This document shows positions 54,201-63,027 of a stretch of DNA of 64,000 nucleotides, in pieces. The notes under the pieces are model-generated. The model ran no database searches. It saw only the letters and a list, made by a program, of their open reading frames with translations, and was not told the origin of the DNA. Each line of letters opens with the position of its first letter. The first letter of the stretch is position 1. The stretch is taken from NCBI GenBank assembly GCA_036654095.1, contig JAVVSR010000003.1:62001-126000 (forward strand), read 5' to 3'. The position numbers and the translations under genes are program-made. The stretch is from JAVVSR01 sp036654095. Its GTDB lineage: Bacteria > Bacillota > Clostridia > Christensenellales > CAG-917.

Positions 54201-55085
54201 ACTTAATTTTTGTCCTAAAATACGAGTGGCTATCGAAAGCTTTTTATTAAACTTATAACGGCCTACTCTCGTTAAATCATAACGACGGTTGTCAAAAAAG
54301 TAGTTATGAATAAGTATGTCAGCGCCCTCAATGGTCGCGCCTTCGCCGGGACGTAGCCTTCTAAATAAATCCAACTTGCCAGTATCCTCGTTATGCCCGC
54401 CCTGTGGGTCTTTCTCACAAGTTTTCATCATCATCGGCTCATTGTTAAATGCGCCGTTTACCGAATCGTCACTGCCTAACCCCAATGCGCGAAGTAACGT
54501 CGTTGCGGTAATCTTCCGTTGACGGTCAACGTGTACCCAAAGATTGTCATCGGGGCATTGCTCAAATTCAAGCCACGCTCCATGAGCAGGTATTAACGTG
54601 GTTTTATAACGCTGAATACCGTTTTTATCGCGTTCAGAATCACAGTATACGCCAGGACTCCTTACAAGTTGACTAACTATAACGCGTTCCGCGCCATTTA
54701 TGACAAAGCTACCACTATCGGTCATCAACGGGAAATCGCCCATAAACACCTCTTGGTCGATAACTTCGCCTGTTTCGATATTGGTCAACCTTGCTTTAAC
54801 CTTTAAAGGTATTGCGTAGGTTGCATCGCGGTTCTTACATTCCCTAACTGAATATTTAGGCGCGCCATCTAAGTTGTAGTCCAGAAACGAAAGCTCCATA
54901 CGGTCAGAAAAATCACGTATTGGAGAATACTCCTGAAGAACCTCTTTGATACCGTTTTCTAAAAAGTTTTTGTAGGAATCCTTTTGAACCTCGATAAGAT
55001 ACGGAATCTCGAGCACATCTTTGATAGTAGAAAACGTCATACGCTCGGTATTTCCATACTTGACCTTGTGAATTCTTTGAGACAT
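51243..55085 (-). CDS. rpoB: RNA polymerase subunit beta with acidic C-terminal tail
   Basis: A 1280-residue beta subunit. The rifampicin region (SSQLSQFMEQPNPIAELTHKRKVSALGPGGLSRERASFDVRDVH) has the usual sensitive residues. The C-terminal 96 residues (about 1185-1280) form an Asp/Glu-rich tail beyond the normal end, containing DDLF three times and closing in SDDASDDDASNE. Bacillus beta is about 1190 residues, so the tail is an addition. The usual upstream genes rplJL are not here; rpoB has its own promoter region and leader. GGAGTG precedes the start. Confidence 0.99.
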   Translation of the reverse strand: MSQRIHKVKYGNTERMTFSTIKDVLEIPYLIEVQKDSYKNFLENGIKEVLQEYSPIRDFSDRMELSFLDYNLDGAPKYSVRECKNRDATYAIPLKVKARLTNIETGEVIDQEVFMGDFPLMTDSGSFVINGAERVIVSQLVRSPGVYCDSERDKNGIQRYKTTLIPAHGAWLEFEQCPDDNLWVHVDRQRKITATTLLRALGLGSDDSVNGAFNNEPMMMKTCEKDPQGGHNEDTGKLDLFRRLRPGEGATIEGADILIHNYFFDNRRYDLTRVGRYKFNKKLSIATRILGQKLSRDVVSLVTGEILAEKGTVIDEVLAKTIQNNAVNEVFLDVDYIEKNGTNDVCKKIEFKVIGNNTVDLDAFIDCNPRELGILEKVYYPNLKKLFSEVEGDEARIQAIKNNINNLVVGTITMEDILGSVTYNLGLNYGLGVIDDIDHLSNRRVRSVGELLQHQFGKGMLRLERVIKERMSIAQENKEISPQSLINIRPVASAIKEFFGSSQLSQFMEQPNPIAELTHKRKVSALGPGGLSRERASFDVRDVHHTHYGRMCPIETPEGQNIGLITSLSTYARIDEYGFIESPYRRVIKPDGIVTEEVRYMPADEEDKYTIAQANEPLDDNGKFINKRVTCRIREDIKEVNVADVDYMDVSPKQLVSVATALIPFLENDDTNRALMGSNMQRQAVPLLRPEAPIIATGIEHKIAYDSGVLIIAKNDGVVKYVDADKIVVATEAEDDVYYTQKFVRSNQSTCINQKPIVYGGQKVTKGMILADGPSTDNGEIALGRNILIGFMSWEGYNYEDAILISEELVRDDVFTSIHIEEYESEARDTKLGEEQITRDIPNLSDDALKFLDEDGIIMIGAEVHSGDILVGKVTPKGETELTPEERLLRAIFGDKAREVRDTSLRVPHGEGGIIVDVKVFTRKNKDELSPGVNKQVRVYIAQKRKISVGDKMAGRHGNKGVISRVLPIEDMPFRADGTPLQIVLNPLGVPSRMNIGQVLEVHLGLVAKMLDWKIATPVFDGASEEDIKTLFIENGLPADGKIQLYDGRTGEPFENRVTVGYMYMLKLAHLVDDKIHARSTGPYSLVTQQPLGGKAQFGGQRFGEMEVWALYAYGAANLLQEILTVKSDDVVGRVKTYESIVKGNNISEPGIPESFKVLIKELQSLALDVKVLTAEHDEVKIRDFSEDDIEPDINVIKKDEEFAEVDIDDLFSVDKTNGDDLFKDDLFDGGDLDYDNDIFASFNDGSKGDKDDDSQPDVDLADGLLESSDDASDDDASNE

Positions 55086-55176
55086 ATTGTCACACTCCTT
55101 AAAAAATTGAATATATTAACAAATTAAAAATGGTTGTTTTTGACTCAAATTTGGTATATAATGAAATAAAATACGA

Positions 55177-55206
55177 AAAGGCGATAACTCCCCTATCCCC
55201 TTTTTA
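55177..55206 (-). promoter_or_regulatory. Attenuator-like hairpin in the rpoB leader
   Basis: On the minus strand AAAAGG-GATA pairs with TATC-G-CCTTTT around a G-rich loop, then CGTATTTTATTT. It lies between the putative rpoB promoter and the start codon. Confidence 0.4.
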
Positions 55207-55239
55207 TAATCCATATTGTGGTAAAAGGGCATACTACTC

Positions 55240-55268
55240 ATAATATAACACATTTTACTAGGGTACAA
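55240..55268 (-). promoter_or_regulatory. Putative rpoBC promoter
   Basis: TTGTAC (55268-55263), 17 bases, TATTAT (55245-55240) on the minus strand, about 155 bases ahead of rpoB. Confidence 0.5.
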
Positions 55269-55336
55269 CTTAAAAATCAATATGTCAAGCATTTTATAAA
55301 ACATTTTTATAATATATATAATAATAGAGGCACACA

Positions 55337-55582
55337 ATGCGCGTAGACAAATTTTTAAAGGTTTCACGAATTATTAAACGGCGTACCGTCGCTCAGGAAG
55401 CTTGCGACGGCAAACGCATTGAAGTAAATGGAAAAGCTGCCAAGCCTGCTAAGGAAATTAAAGTTGGCGACATTGTATCTGTGCGCTTTGGCGACAAAAC
55501 TTTTACATTTCGTATTTTATCACTAAGCGAAAACTCAACAAAGTCTACCGCCGCCGATATGTACGAAATTATTGATGGCTGA
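55337..55582 (+). CDS. rqcP: S4-domain RNA-binding protein RqcP (YabO-type)
   Basis: An 81-residue S4-domain protein: MRVDKFLKVSRIIKRRTVAQEAC is the S4 motif and VGDIVSVRFGDKTFTFRIL the C-terminal strand. This matches RqcP (Bacillus YabO), which stabilises peptidyl-tRNA during RqcH-driven alanine tailing on stalled large subunits. RqcH is not in the window. It is divergent from rpoB. Confidence 0.9.
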   Translation: MRVDKFLKVSRIIKRRTVAQEACDGKRIEVNGKAAKPAKEIKVGDIVSVRFGDKTFTFRILSLSENSTKSTAADMYEIIDG

Positions 55583-55770
55583 TTTTTATTTTTAATGGAA
55601 AATACAAGCGCAAGTTTTATATTTAATTATCCATTTTTTATTTAACCATAAAACGGACACGTCAGGTCAATACAAAATTGCTTTTAAGTATTTTTTTGCT
55701 TGCTAAAATAAAAACAATTTTGTTTAGTTAAATAAGTTGTGGCTAATAAATGCAAATTATAGAGGTGAAA

Positions 55771-56874
55771 ATGTTTGATGTAATAATCGCTGCGTCAGGT
55801 AAAAGCAGTCGCGTAGGCGCAAAAATAAATAAACTTTTAATGTATGTAAACGGCCGAACAGTCATTGAAAACAGTATTCTGCCCTTTTTACAGTTTAACC
55901 AATTAGGAAAAATCATTGTCGCCACTTCAACGGAAATATTTGACACGACATCAAAATTACTTAAAGCTGTTTCAAATAAAGTTGAATTAATTGTAGGAGG
56001 CGCGTCTCGCACGGAAACTGTGAAAATCGCATTAAATTATGTCACTGCGCCAACAGTTTTAATTCACGATGGCGCAAGGCCATTTATCAGCGCGGAAATC
56101 ATTGAAAGGGTTTTAGACAAATTACAAACATCTGCCGCGGTAATCCCTACAATTCCGCTAGAAGATACTATTTCAAATACGTCAAACGGCTTTAAACCCG
56201 TAAATAGAAGCGACTTTTCTGCCATTCAAACACCGCAAGGATTTAATTCAAAAAAAATTAAATTCGCCTACAATGATATTTCAACAGAATTTACCGATGA
56301 CGCTACTGTATATGCGCAGTTTTATGACGATATTGAAATGGTTTTAGGCGCAAAAACTAATCGAAAAATCACCACATCTGACGACTTGTCTGTAATGGCT
56401 TCACGGGTCGGCATAGGGTACGATACTCACCGACTTGTAGAGGGGCGAAAACTTATACTTGGAGGCGTTGAAATACCTTACAAAAAAGGGCTTTTGGGAC
56501 ACAGCGACGCCGATGTTTTGACACACGCAATTATGGACGCTATTTTGTCGGCATTAGGCGAAAAAGATATTGGTTTTCACTTCCCCGATAACGACGAAAA
56601 ATACAAAGACATTTCAAGCATAAATTTGCTTTTAGAAGTACTAAAAATAATGTCAAAATCAAATATGCAAATCTTTAATTTATCGGCCACAATACTTGCG
56701 GAAAAACCTAAACTTGCGCCCTACATTTCGGCAATAAAAAAATTATATTCCGAAATTTTAAACATCTCCGAAAATCAAATCGGCATTGCCGCTACTACAA
56801 CAGAAGGGGTTGGCGATATAGGAAAAGGACTTGCCATTTCAGCTGTTGCTACCGTTTCGTTAATACTTGGATAA
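55771..56874 (+). CDS. ispDF: Bifunctional IspD/IspF enzyme of the MEP pathway
   Basis: A 367-residue fusion. Residues 1-210 are IspD (MEP cytidylyltransferase): AASGKSSRVG, KLLMYVNGRTVIE and HDGARPF. Residues 212-367 are IspF (MECDP synthase): GIGYDTHRL, LGHSDADVLTHAIMDA with the metal Asp/His, DIGFHFPD and ATTTEGVGDIGKG. The two catalyse non-consecutive steps to isopentenyl diphosphate. Fusions of this kind are known in alpha- and epsilonproteobacteria and some Clostridia. In the IspD nucleotide loop the usual AAGSGKRMG is AASGKSSRVG. The start at 55771 has GAGGTGAAA ahead; an ATG 21 bases earlier lacks such a site. Confidence 0.94.
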   Translation: MFDVIIAASGKSSRVGAKINKLLMYVNGRTVIENSILPFLQFNQLGKIIVATSTEIFDTTSKLLKAVSNKVELIVGGASRTETVKIALNYVTAPTVLIHDGARPFISAEIIERVLDKLQTSAAVIPTIPLEDTISNTSNGFKPVNRSDFSAIQTPQGFNSKKIKFAYNDISTEFTDDATVYAQFYDDIEMVLGAKTNRKITTSDDLSVMASRVGIGYDTHRLVEGRKLILGGVEIPYKKGLLGHSDADVLTHAIMDAILSALGEKDIGFHFPDNDEKYKDISSINLLLEVLKIMSKSNMQIFNLSATILAEKPKLAPYISAIKKLYSEILNISENQIGIAATTTEGVGDIGKGLAISAVATVSLILG

Positions 56875-56877
56875 TTA

Positions 56878-56921
56878 TAAATAAACCCGTTTGACTAGAA
56901 CAGTCAAACAGGTTTATTTAA
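56878..56921 (+). terminator. Terminator of ispDF
   Basis: ATAAACC-C-GTTTGACT pairs with AGTCAAAC-A-GGTTTAT (one mismatch, 5-base loop), followed by TTTAATTTT. Confidence 0.77.
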
Positions 56922-57204
56922 TTTTAAAAACATCTTTCTTGCTTTTTTTTGCTATTTTTTATACTCTTTTCTTTCCTAAAACTTACATAAATATTAGTTG
57001 TTTGAAATAATACTTTATCGCTTTTTTGTATTTATTTAACAAATTTTAAGTTTAATAAGTACTTGCTTTTTTTATATTAAAACTTTACAACGTATAAAAA
57101 ATTGTTAGTGTTTTTGTTTATAATGATAATTTTAAAATAGCTATACATTTATATTCAAATAACATTATACGAACTTTAAATACTAATATTTACACATAAA
57201 CTTG

Positions 57205-58110
57205 CTATTCTGGTTTTATTGTCGTTCCGTCACGCGCTGACTGATAAAGCAACCAATACCCCTCGCCTGACGTATCCTCAAGCGACAATGGCAACCATTC
57301 GCATAGACCCGAAATTTCTTGTGGTGGCGATTGAGTAAACACTCCGTGTATGCCATAGCAAATATAAAGTGGCTCGTCAAGTTCATAAATTAAACCTACT
57401 ACATAGTGGTCATCTGTCACACTCACCCTAACCCACTTGCTGTTTGGCACAATTTCCATCAATCGGTTATCCTGTGGATAGCATATAAACATTTCATCAA
57501 GCTGCGGCTTGACTGCCAAGTAAAAGTTGTCGCCATTATATCTAATTCCCTCGTTCAAAACAACGTTAGAGTTTTTACTCATAGATACTTTGTTTATTGT
57601 TGTTTTTTTATCATTATTTGCCAAATTAATTGATGTTTCTACTTCGTTTTCACTGCCCAAAATGTCTACGTCGACATCATCTGAATTATTAAGTAATTTT
57701 ATGCTATTATTTTCATCTTTTTGAGTTAGTTTTTTTACTTTTTCTTCGGCCTTTATTTGTTTATTTTTCGCTAGTTCTTTTTGTCGAGCATACTCATCTG
57801 GAAGGTTAAAACATCGATATTTTTCGCCTCCTGACGAACCATATAATACCGCTTTATTATCTTCCAAAACTATACAATCAACAGTCTTTCCTAACTCAAC
57901 ATTTCCAAGCGAAAGTATGCTTTTATTTTCCACCTCAAACGCCATCAAATTTTTATCAGCCGACATCAATAACGTCATTGGAAATTTTCCACAATTATGT
58001 ATCGAAACGTTGGCTGTTGTAACTCCGCCATTTTCCGTAATTTTAATAATCCCTGCGCTGCCTTTGTCACCTATATCATTTAAAATTATTATTTTTTTTT
58101 GAAATGCCAT
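57205..58110 (-). CDS. Uncharacterised two-domain protein with acidic linker
   Basis: A 301-residue protein without recognised family. Residues 1-110 are beta-rich (ITENGGVTTANVSIHNCG; CIVLEDNKAVLYGSSGG), 111-180 are a charged linker rich in Lys, Asp and Asn, and 185-301 form a conserved-looking domain with LAVKPQLDEMF, NSKWVRVSV, VVGLIYELDEPLYICYGIHGVF and SGEGYWLLYQSARDG. Similar C-terminal segments occur, as far as I recall, in uncharacterised proteins of Clostridia. No signal peptide or membrane segment. It is transcribed alone; the start follows a GGGGGAA ribosome binding site. Confidence 0.8.
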   Translation of the reverse strand: MAFQKKIIILNDIGDKGSAGIIKITENGGVTTANVSIHNCGKFPMTLLMSADKNLMAFEVENKSILSLGNVELGKTVDCIVLEDNKAVLYGSSGGEKYRCFNLPDEYARQKELAKNKQIKAEEKVKKLTQKDENNSIKLLNNSDDVDVDILGSENEVETSINLANNDKKTTINKVSMSKNSNVVLNEGIRYNGDNFYLAVKPQLDEMFICYPQDNRLMEIVPNSKWVRVSVTDDHYVVGLIYELDEPLYICYGIHGVFTQSPPQEISGLCEWLPLSLEDTSGEGYWLLYQSARDGTTIKPE

Positions 58111-58213
58111 TTAATTATTTTCCCCCTTATGTTGTATGCGTATAAATATTATATGCTGCTGTAATTTTTAAATTCATTTGTAAATCTTTTGTCAAGCGAA
58201 TATTGTAATTTTA

Positions 58214-58254
58214 ATAAAAAAAACAGTCTAAGTATTTTATTTAGACTGTTTTTA
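58214..58254 (-). terminator. Terminator downstream of rsmA
   Basis: AAACAGTCTAA/TTAGACTGTTT stem with a 9-base loop and TTTTTT on the minus strand, about 240 bases beyond the rsmA stop. Confidence 0.85.
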
Positions 58255-58301
58255 AACAATATAGTTTTTAATTTTTCACGTGGATATGTAAATCCAAAAA
58301 T

Positions 58302-58440
58302 CGCATTTAATATTTTAGTTACATGGTTTTTTGCAGTTACTTTCATTATGTTTTGCTTTAAATATCATTTCGCATTTAATATTTTAGTTACATGGTTATT
58401 TTGCTGCTTCTTTCATTATGTTTTGCTTTAAATATCATTT
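58302..58440. repeat. Imperfect tandem repeat, two copies of 69/70 bases
   Basis: A unit beginning CGCATTTAATATTTTAGTTA occupies 58302-58370 and again 58371-58440. The copies differ by a few changes near the middle. It fills the space between the rsmA stop and its terminator. Not coding. Confidence 0.88.
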
Positions 58441-58493
58441 CAACGGCTAAAAAATGTGCAACCTTACGTATCTTATAAATAAAACCTATTGCA

Positions 58494-59345
58494 CTAATTT
58501 TTTTTACTTTTAATTATCGACAAAAAAGTTGCATTTTTTGAAATCATAACCATATCGTCAATTCCCAAAACTTCTCCACGTATTCTAACGTCAAAACCAA
58601 GTTCCGTTAAAACCTGCTCGGCTTCCGTACGCGTAATATTAAAGCTCGAAACTAAATTATTAGTGAAAGTTTTGCGCCGCATAGCAAATGCGCTTTTAAT
58701 AAGCCGTTGCAATAAGGCTTTATCTTCAGCGCAATATTTGTTTGACAAATCAATCCTAACTAATGAGCTATCCACCTTCGGAACGGGGAAAAACATGGTT
58801 TGACTAACTTGGTCAACTATGCTCGCTTCTCCATAAAGACTAATAGCCATCGTTATTGCGCCATAATCTGCCGTATCTTTTTTCGCTACAAAGCGATTTG
58901 CCACTTCTTTTTGAACCATGACGGTAATTGTTTGCGGCTTCAATTCGCTTTCCAAAAACCGCATAACAAGTGCGGTCGTAATGTAGTAAGGAATGTTGGC
59001 CACTACTTTAAAATTTTCGGGGACAATCGCCGTTACGTCACTATCTGACATACTCAATATATCTTTAAAAATTACCTCAACATTTTCAAGCCCTTGCAAA
59101 GTTTCATTTAAAATAGGTTGCAAGCGTTCGTCGACCTCAAAGGAATAAACTTTTTTGGCAACAGCAGCAAGCGCGCGCGTCAAAGTCCCTGCGCCTGTCC
59201 CAATTTCGACAACAACATCATTTGACATAACTCCGCTATGTTCGACAATTTTATTCAAAAAATTTGTATCCGAAATAAAGTTTTGCCCTAAATTATGATT
59301 AAAACGGAAGTTGTTTTCAATTAAAATATCTTTCAGCTTTCTCAT
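58494..59345 (-). CDS. rsmA: 16S rRNA (adenine-1518/1519-N6)-dimethyltransferase
   Basis: A 283-residue RsmA/KsgA that dimethylates two adjacent adenosines near the 3' end of 16S rRNA. HNLGQNFISD, EIGTGAGTLTRAL (SAM loop) and ANIPYYIT (catalytic motif) are intact, and the C-terminal domain has AFAMRRKTFTNNL. Its start overlaps the radical SAM gene's stop by 4 bases. It usually lies near tatD and rnmV in Firmicutes. Confidence 0.97.
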   Translation of the reverse strand: MRKLKDILIENNFRFNHNLGQNFISDTNFLNKIVEHSGVMSNDVVVEIGTGAGTLTRALAAVAKKVYSFEVDERLQPILNETLQGLENVEVIFKDILSMSDSDVTAIVPENFKVVANIPYYITTALVMRFLESELKPQTITVMVQKEVANRFVAKKDTADYGAITMAISLYGEASIVDQVSQTMFFPVPKVDSSLVRIDLSNKYCAEDKALLQRLIKSAFAMRRKTFTNNLVSSFNITRTEAEQVLTELGFDVRIRGEVLGIDDMVMISKNATFLSIIKSKKN

Positions 59346-59962
59346 ATTTTATTTTCACTTTCATAGGCTTTTATATATTCTCTAACGCGATATTCTGCGC
59401 CAATACTTTCTGCAATTAAACGACATTTTTCGACTTCTTCTTTTCCGATAGTATCAACAACGCTAAAAACTGTATGAATACCATTAGCAATGCAATCTCG
59501 CGCAAAGTCAAGCATTGAATTATAACCTTCTTCACCAAAACAGCAATTACAAATTTCGTTATATTTTTTAGCGTTACTTGCGTTTAAACTAATGCTTACG
59601 ACATCGAGTTTTCCAACAAGTTTTTCAGCAACCCCGCTGCCACAAATAAGACTAGCTTGCCCGTTAGTATTTAGCCGAGTTTTTACGCCAACTGACTTAA
59701 GATATTTTGCGGCAGTAATCATTAAATCAAGCGCATACAACGGCTCGCCAAAACCACAAAAAACTGCTTCTCTATATTTTGGCCAATCATAACTTTTTAA
59801 GTCAGCAAGAACTTCGTCAGCAGTGGGCTTTGTACTAAGCCACAAGTAATAGTCAGCTACGCCATCATTGTTATTGCGTATACAAAATTGGCAGCAGTTG
59901 CTACATTCATTAGTTAAATTTATATATACCTTATTGTTATATTTATAAGTTAATGTATTCAT
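59342..59962 (-). CDS. TatD-associated radical SAM protein
   Basis: A 206-residue protein with the radical SAM motif CSNCCQFC (C-x3-C-x2-C), GFGEPL and RLNTNGQ. It belongs to the group annotated as TatD-associated radical SAM proteins in Clostridia, which are encoded beside tatD. The substrate is unknown. It lies between tatD and rsmA; rsmA overlaps by 4 bases. The rest of the barrel (VVSISLNAS, VFSVVD) is normal, and the length is short for a radical SAM enzyme but usual for this group. Confidence 0.9.
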   Translation of the reverse strand: MNTLTYKYNNKVYINLTNECSNCCQFCIRNNNDGVADYYLWLSTKPTADEVLADLKSYDWPKYREAVFCGFGEPLYALDLMITAAKYLKSVGVKTRLNTNGQASLICGSGVAEKLVGKLDVVSISLNASNAKKYNEICNCCFGEEGYNSMLDFARDCIANGIHTVFSVVDTIGKEEVEKCRLIAESIGAEYRVREYIKAYESENKI

Positions 59963-60275
59963 TTTGTCCTTTAAACACCTAGATTAAGCAAATAACAACT
60001 TAAAGTCATAAATTATAATTTGCTTTATTTGATTATTTAATATATTATTTACATTGATTTTAATTTTAAAAACAACTATTTCAATTTACCATATTACTTT
60101 AAATTTTTACATATTGATGTATTCAAAATATGTTTACTTGGCTTAATATTTTAAACAGTTTACTAAAATAATTTAGCTTAAATAACCATTATTTTTAACT
60201 ACTTTATGCACAATATAGTGAAGTGTTTTGTCAACATATTTTAATATTTATTTTTGCTTTATTAGTATTATACAA
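59963..60275. other. AT-rich gap between tatD and the radical SAM gene
   Basis: About 310 bases in which no gene, strong promoter or repeat is visible. It breaks the otherwise tight metG-tatD-radical SAM-rsmA string. Confidence 0.45.
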
Positions 60276-61055
60276 CTATTTAATTAACATTTTACTGAAC
60301 AACCTTTTAGCATTTTCCGTTGTTATATTTGTTAAATCATCAACACTAATGTTTAATATTTTACTTGCCATTTCCGCAACTAATTTTACGTTTTTAGGAT
60401 AATTTGTTTTTCCCCTAAACGGCTCGGGAGAGAGATACGGCGAATCGGTTTCAAACATAATTCTATCAATCGGAGCGGACATCAACGCGCTGACCGAATG
60501 TCGCGCATTTTTATAAGTAATTGGCCCATCGAAACCATAATAGAAGTCAAACTCTGATAATTGTTTCATATATTCAGCGCTTCCAGAATAGCAGTGCAAA
60601 ACCGCGCCATAATAAAGCTTGCTTTTATTGCTTAAAACTAACTTATAAAAATCCTCATAGGCATCTCGAAGATGTATTATTATTGGCATTTTTAAACTGT
60701 ATGCCAACTCCACCTGCTCGATAAAAACCAGCTGTTGCTTTTCCCTGTCTGAAAGTTCGTAAAAATAATCAAGCCCAATTTCGCCCAATGCAACAACTTT
60801 ATCGCTATCACATAGTTTTGCAAAATCCACATAGTCGCTTGGCCTGCGATTTTTGGCATCGTGCGGATGTATCCCCACAGTGGCGTATACATTGCTATAT
60901 TTGTCAGCAATACTTGCCGCGCTAATGCTCGACCGATAATCATAACCAACCGTAATAACCGATTCAAGTCCATCGCTAGGCATCGACAAAATAATCGATT
61001 GCATGTCCTCTGACAACCTTTCGTCATCTAAGTGGCAATGCGTATCAATTAGCAT
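60276..61055 (-). CDS. tatD: TatD-family metal-dependent deoxyribonuclease
   Basis: A 259-residue TatD (YabD) with the amidohydrolase metal motif DTHCHLDD, TVGIHPHD, ALGEIGLDY, IIHLRDA, LHCYSGS and FETDSPYLSPEP. TatD enzymes have 3'-5' exonuclease activity in DNA/RNA quality control. The start overlaps the metG stop by one base, so the two are coupled, as in Bacillus (metS-yabD). Confidence 0.97.
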   Translation of the reverse strand: MLIDTHCHLDDERLSEDMQSIILSMPSDGLESVITVGYDYRSSISAASIADKYSNVYATVGIHPHDAKNRRPSDYVDFAKLCDSDKVVALGEIGLDYFYELSDREKQQLVFIEQVELAYSLKMPIIIHLRDAYEDFYKLVLSNKSKLYYGAVLHCYSGSAEYMKQLSEFDFYYGFDGPITYKNARHSVSALMSAPIDRIMFETDSPYLSPEPFRGKTNYPKNVKLVAEMASKILNISVDDLTNITTENAKRLFSKMLIK

Positions 61056-62995
61056 TATTTAACCTCACTACCGCTGTCAATATCCTTGTCGGGCGAAACT
61101 ATTGCCAGCTTACCATTCTCGTCGGCGGCGCACAATATCATACCTTCACTTAAAATACCTCTGAGTTTTACGGGCGCAAGGTTTGCAATTATAGTAACAC
61201 TTTTACCAATAACGTCTTCTGGCTTATAATATTTAGCAATACCACTTACAATGCTGCGCTGTACCCCTCCGCAGTCAACTGTTAAATGCAATAACTTGTC
61301 CGTTTTTTCAACCTTTTCACAGCTTAAAACTTTTGCAACGCGTAATTGAAGTTTGTCAAAATCATCAAGCGAAACTTCGGGTTTATTTATAAATTCGACC
61401 TTTTTCTCAACCTTTGGCTCACTACCTTCTGCAAGTTTTTCAAGTTCGGCAACTTCTTTTACTATATCATACCTAGGGAAAACAGGTGAAAGCTCTTCAA
61501 CATTTACGCCTGCCTTGCTAAAACCAAACTTTTTTATACTTTCAAATGTACGCCCGTTTTCGGGAACGTTAAATGTATCCAAAACTTTTACCGTACCTTT
61601 TGTAATGAACGGCAACAACCCAACAGTTACAATTCGGATAACTTCTGACAAGTTGTACATAACCGTATTAAGTCGTTCCTTTTCGCCCAACTTATTTAAG
61701 CTCCAAGGTGTTGTTTCGTCAATATATTTATTTGCCCGTTGAATAACCTTAAAAATTTCAGCAATCGCGTCAGGTATTTCAAGTTTATCAATGCGCGCGG
61801 TAACATTATCAAGCATAGAAGAAGCCATTGCTATAAGTTCAGCGTCTTCAGGCATTTCGGTTGACTTAACGGGTATTTGGCCGTTGCAGTACTGATGTAT
61901 CATAGCAACAGTACGGCTAATTAAATTTCCATATGTGTTGGCTAAATCGTTATTGACGCGGTTTAGAAGCATACTATTAGTATAGTTGCCATCTGAACCA
62001 AATGGAATATCTCTAAGCAGATAATATCTTATCGAGTCAATGCCATATCGTTCCGCCAATATAGTTGGGTCGATAACATTGCCTTTGCTTTTGCTCATTT
62101 TATCTTCGCCAAACATAATCCAACCGTGACCAAAGACTTTTTTAGGTAGCGGCAATTCAAGCGACATCAACAGCGCAGGCCAAATTATGCTGTGAAAACG
62201 CACAATTTCCTTCGCGGTCATATGGACATCGGCTGGCCAATACTTTTTAAACAGACTATCGTCATTACTTTCGTATCCTAGCGCAGTAAGATAATTAGTC
62301 AGCGCGTCAATCCAAACGTATATAATATGTTCGGGGTCAAACGGAACTTCAATGCCCCATTTAAACGAATTTCTTGTGACACACAAGTCTTGTAAACCGG
62401 GGGTTAAAAAGTTATTAACCATTTCATTGACGCGACTTTTTGGCTCAAGAAATTCAGGATTATCTTGAAACAACTTAACAATCCTATCTTGATACTTTGA
62501 AAGTTTAAAAAAGTAAGCAACCTCTTTTGTCCGCTCGACTTCGCGACCGCAATCAGGACATTTCCCGTCAATTAGTTGCGATTTTGTCCAAAAAGACTCG
62601 CACGGGACACAGTACCAGCCCTCGTATTCGCCCTTGTAAATATCGCCCTTATCGTAAAGCTTTTGAAAAATACGTTTCACCGCCGACTTGTGTTCCTCAT
62701 CAGTAGTACGAATAAATTTATTATACGAAATATCATATATTTCCCAAATTTTCTTTAAATTATTAACCTGAATATCCAAGTATTTTTTTGTATCCATACC
62801 ACACGCTGCGGCCTTTTCTTGAATTTTCAACCCGTGTTCGTCTGTTCCAGTTAGATAAAAAACGTCATAACCCGACATCCTTTTAAAGCGCGCAAGGGCA
62901 TCGCAGATGACCGTGGTATAGCAAGTTCCCAAGTGCCATTTGCCCGAGGGATAATAAATTGGCGTAGTGATATAATATGTTTTCTTTTGGGACAT
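61055..62995 (-). CDS. metG: Methionine--tRNA ligase
   Basis: A 646-residue MetRS. The HIGH-like signature is WHLGT (20-24), the zinc site is CVPC...CPDC (four Cys), and the KMSKS loop is EDKMSKSKGN near residue 300. The C-terminal EMAP-II-type tRNA-binding domain (KLQLRVAKVLSCEKVEKTDKLLHLTVDCGG) is present. The promoter at 63028-63056 starts it, and the leader is too short for a T-box. Confidence 0.98.
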   Translation of the reverse strand: MSQKKTYYITTPIYYPSGKWHLGTCYTTVICDALARFKRMSGYDVFYLTGTDEHGLKIQEKAAACGMDTKKYLDIQVNNLKKIWEIYDISYNKFIRTTDEEHKSAVKRIFQKLYDKGDIYKGEYEGWYCVPCESFWTKSQLIDGKCPDCGREVERTKEVAYFFKLSKYQDRIVKLFQDNPEFLEPKSRVNEMVNNFLTPGLQDLCVTRNSFKWGIEVPFDPEHIIYVWIDALTNYLTALGYESNDDSLFKKYWPADVHMTAKEIVRFHSIIWPALLMSLELPLPKKVFGHGWIMFGEDKMSKSKGNVIDPTILAERYGIDSIRYYLLRDIPFGSDGNYTNSMLLNRVNNDLANTYGNLISRTVAMIHQYCNGQIPVKSTEMPEDAELIAMASSMLDNVTARIDKLEIPDAIAEIFKVIQRANKYIDETTPWSLNKLGEKERLNTVMYNLSEVIRIVTVGLLPFITKGTVKVLDTFNVPENGRTFESIKKFGFSKAGVNVEELSPVFPRYDIVKEVAELEKLAEGSEPKVEKKVEFINKPEVSLDDFDKLQLRVAKVLSCEKVEKTDKLLHLTVDCGGVQRSIVSGIAKYYKPEDVIGKSVTIIANLAPVKLRGILSEGMILCAADENGKLAIVSPDKDIDSGSEVK

Positions 62996-63027
62996 ATGAG
63001 CCTCCTATATAATAATACATTTATGGT

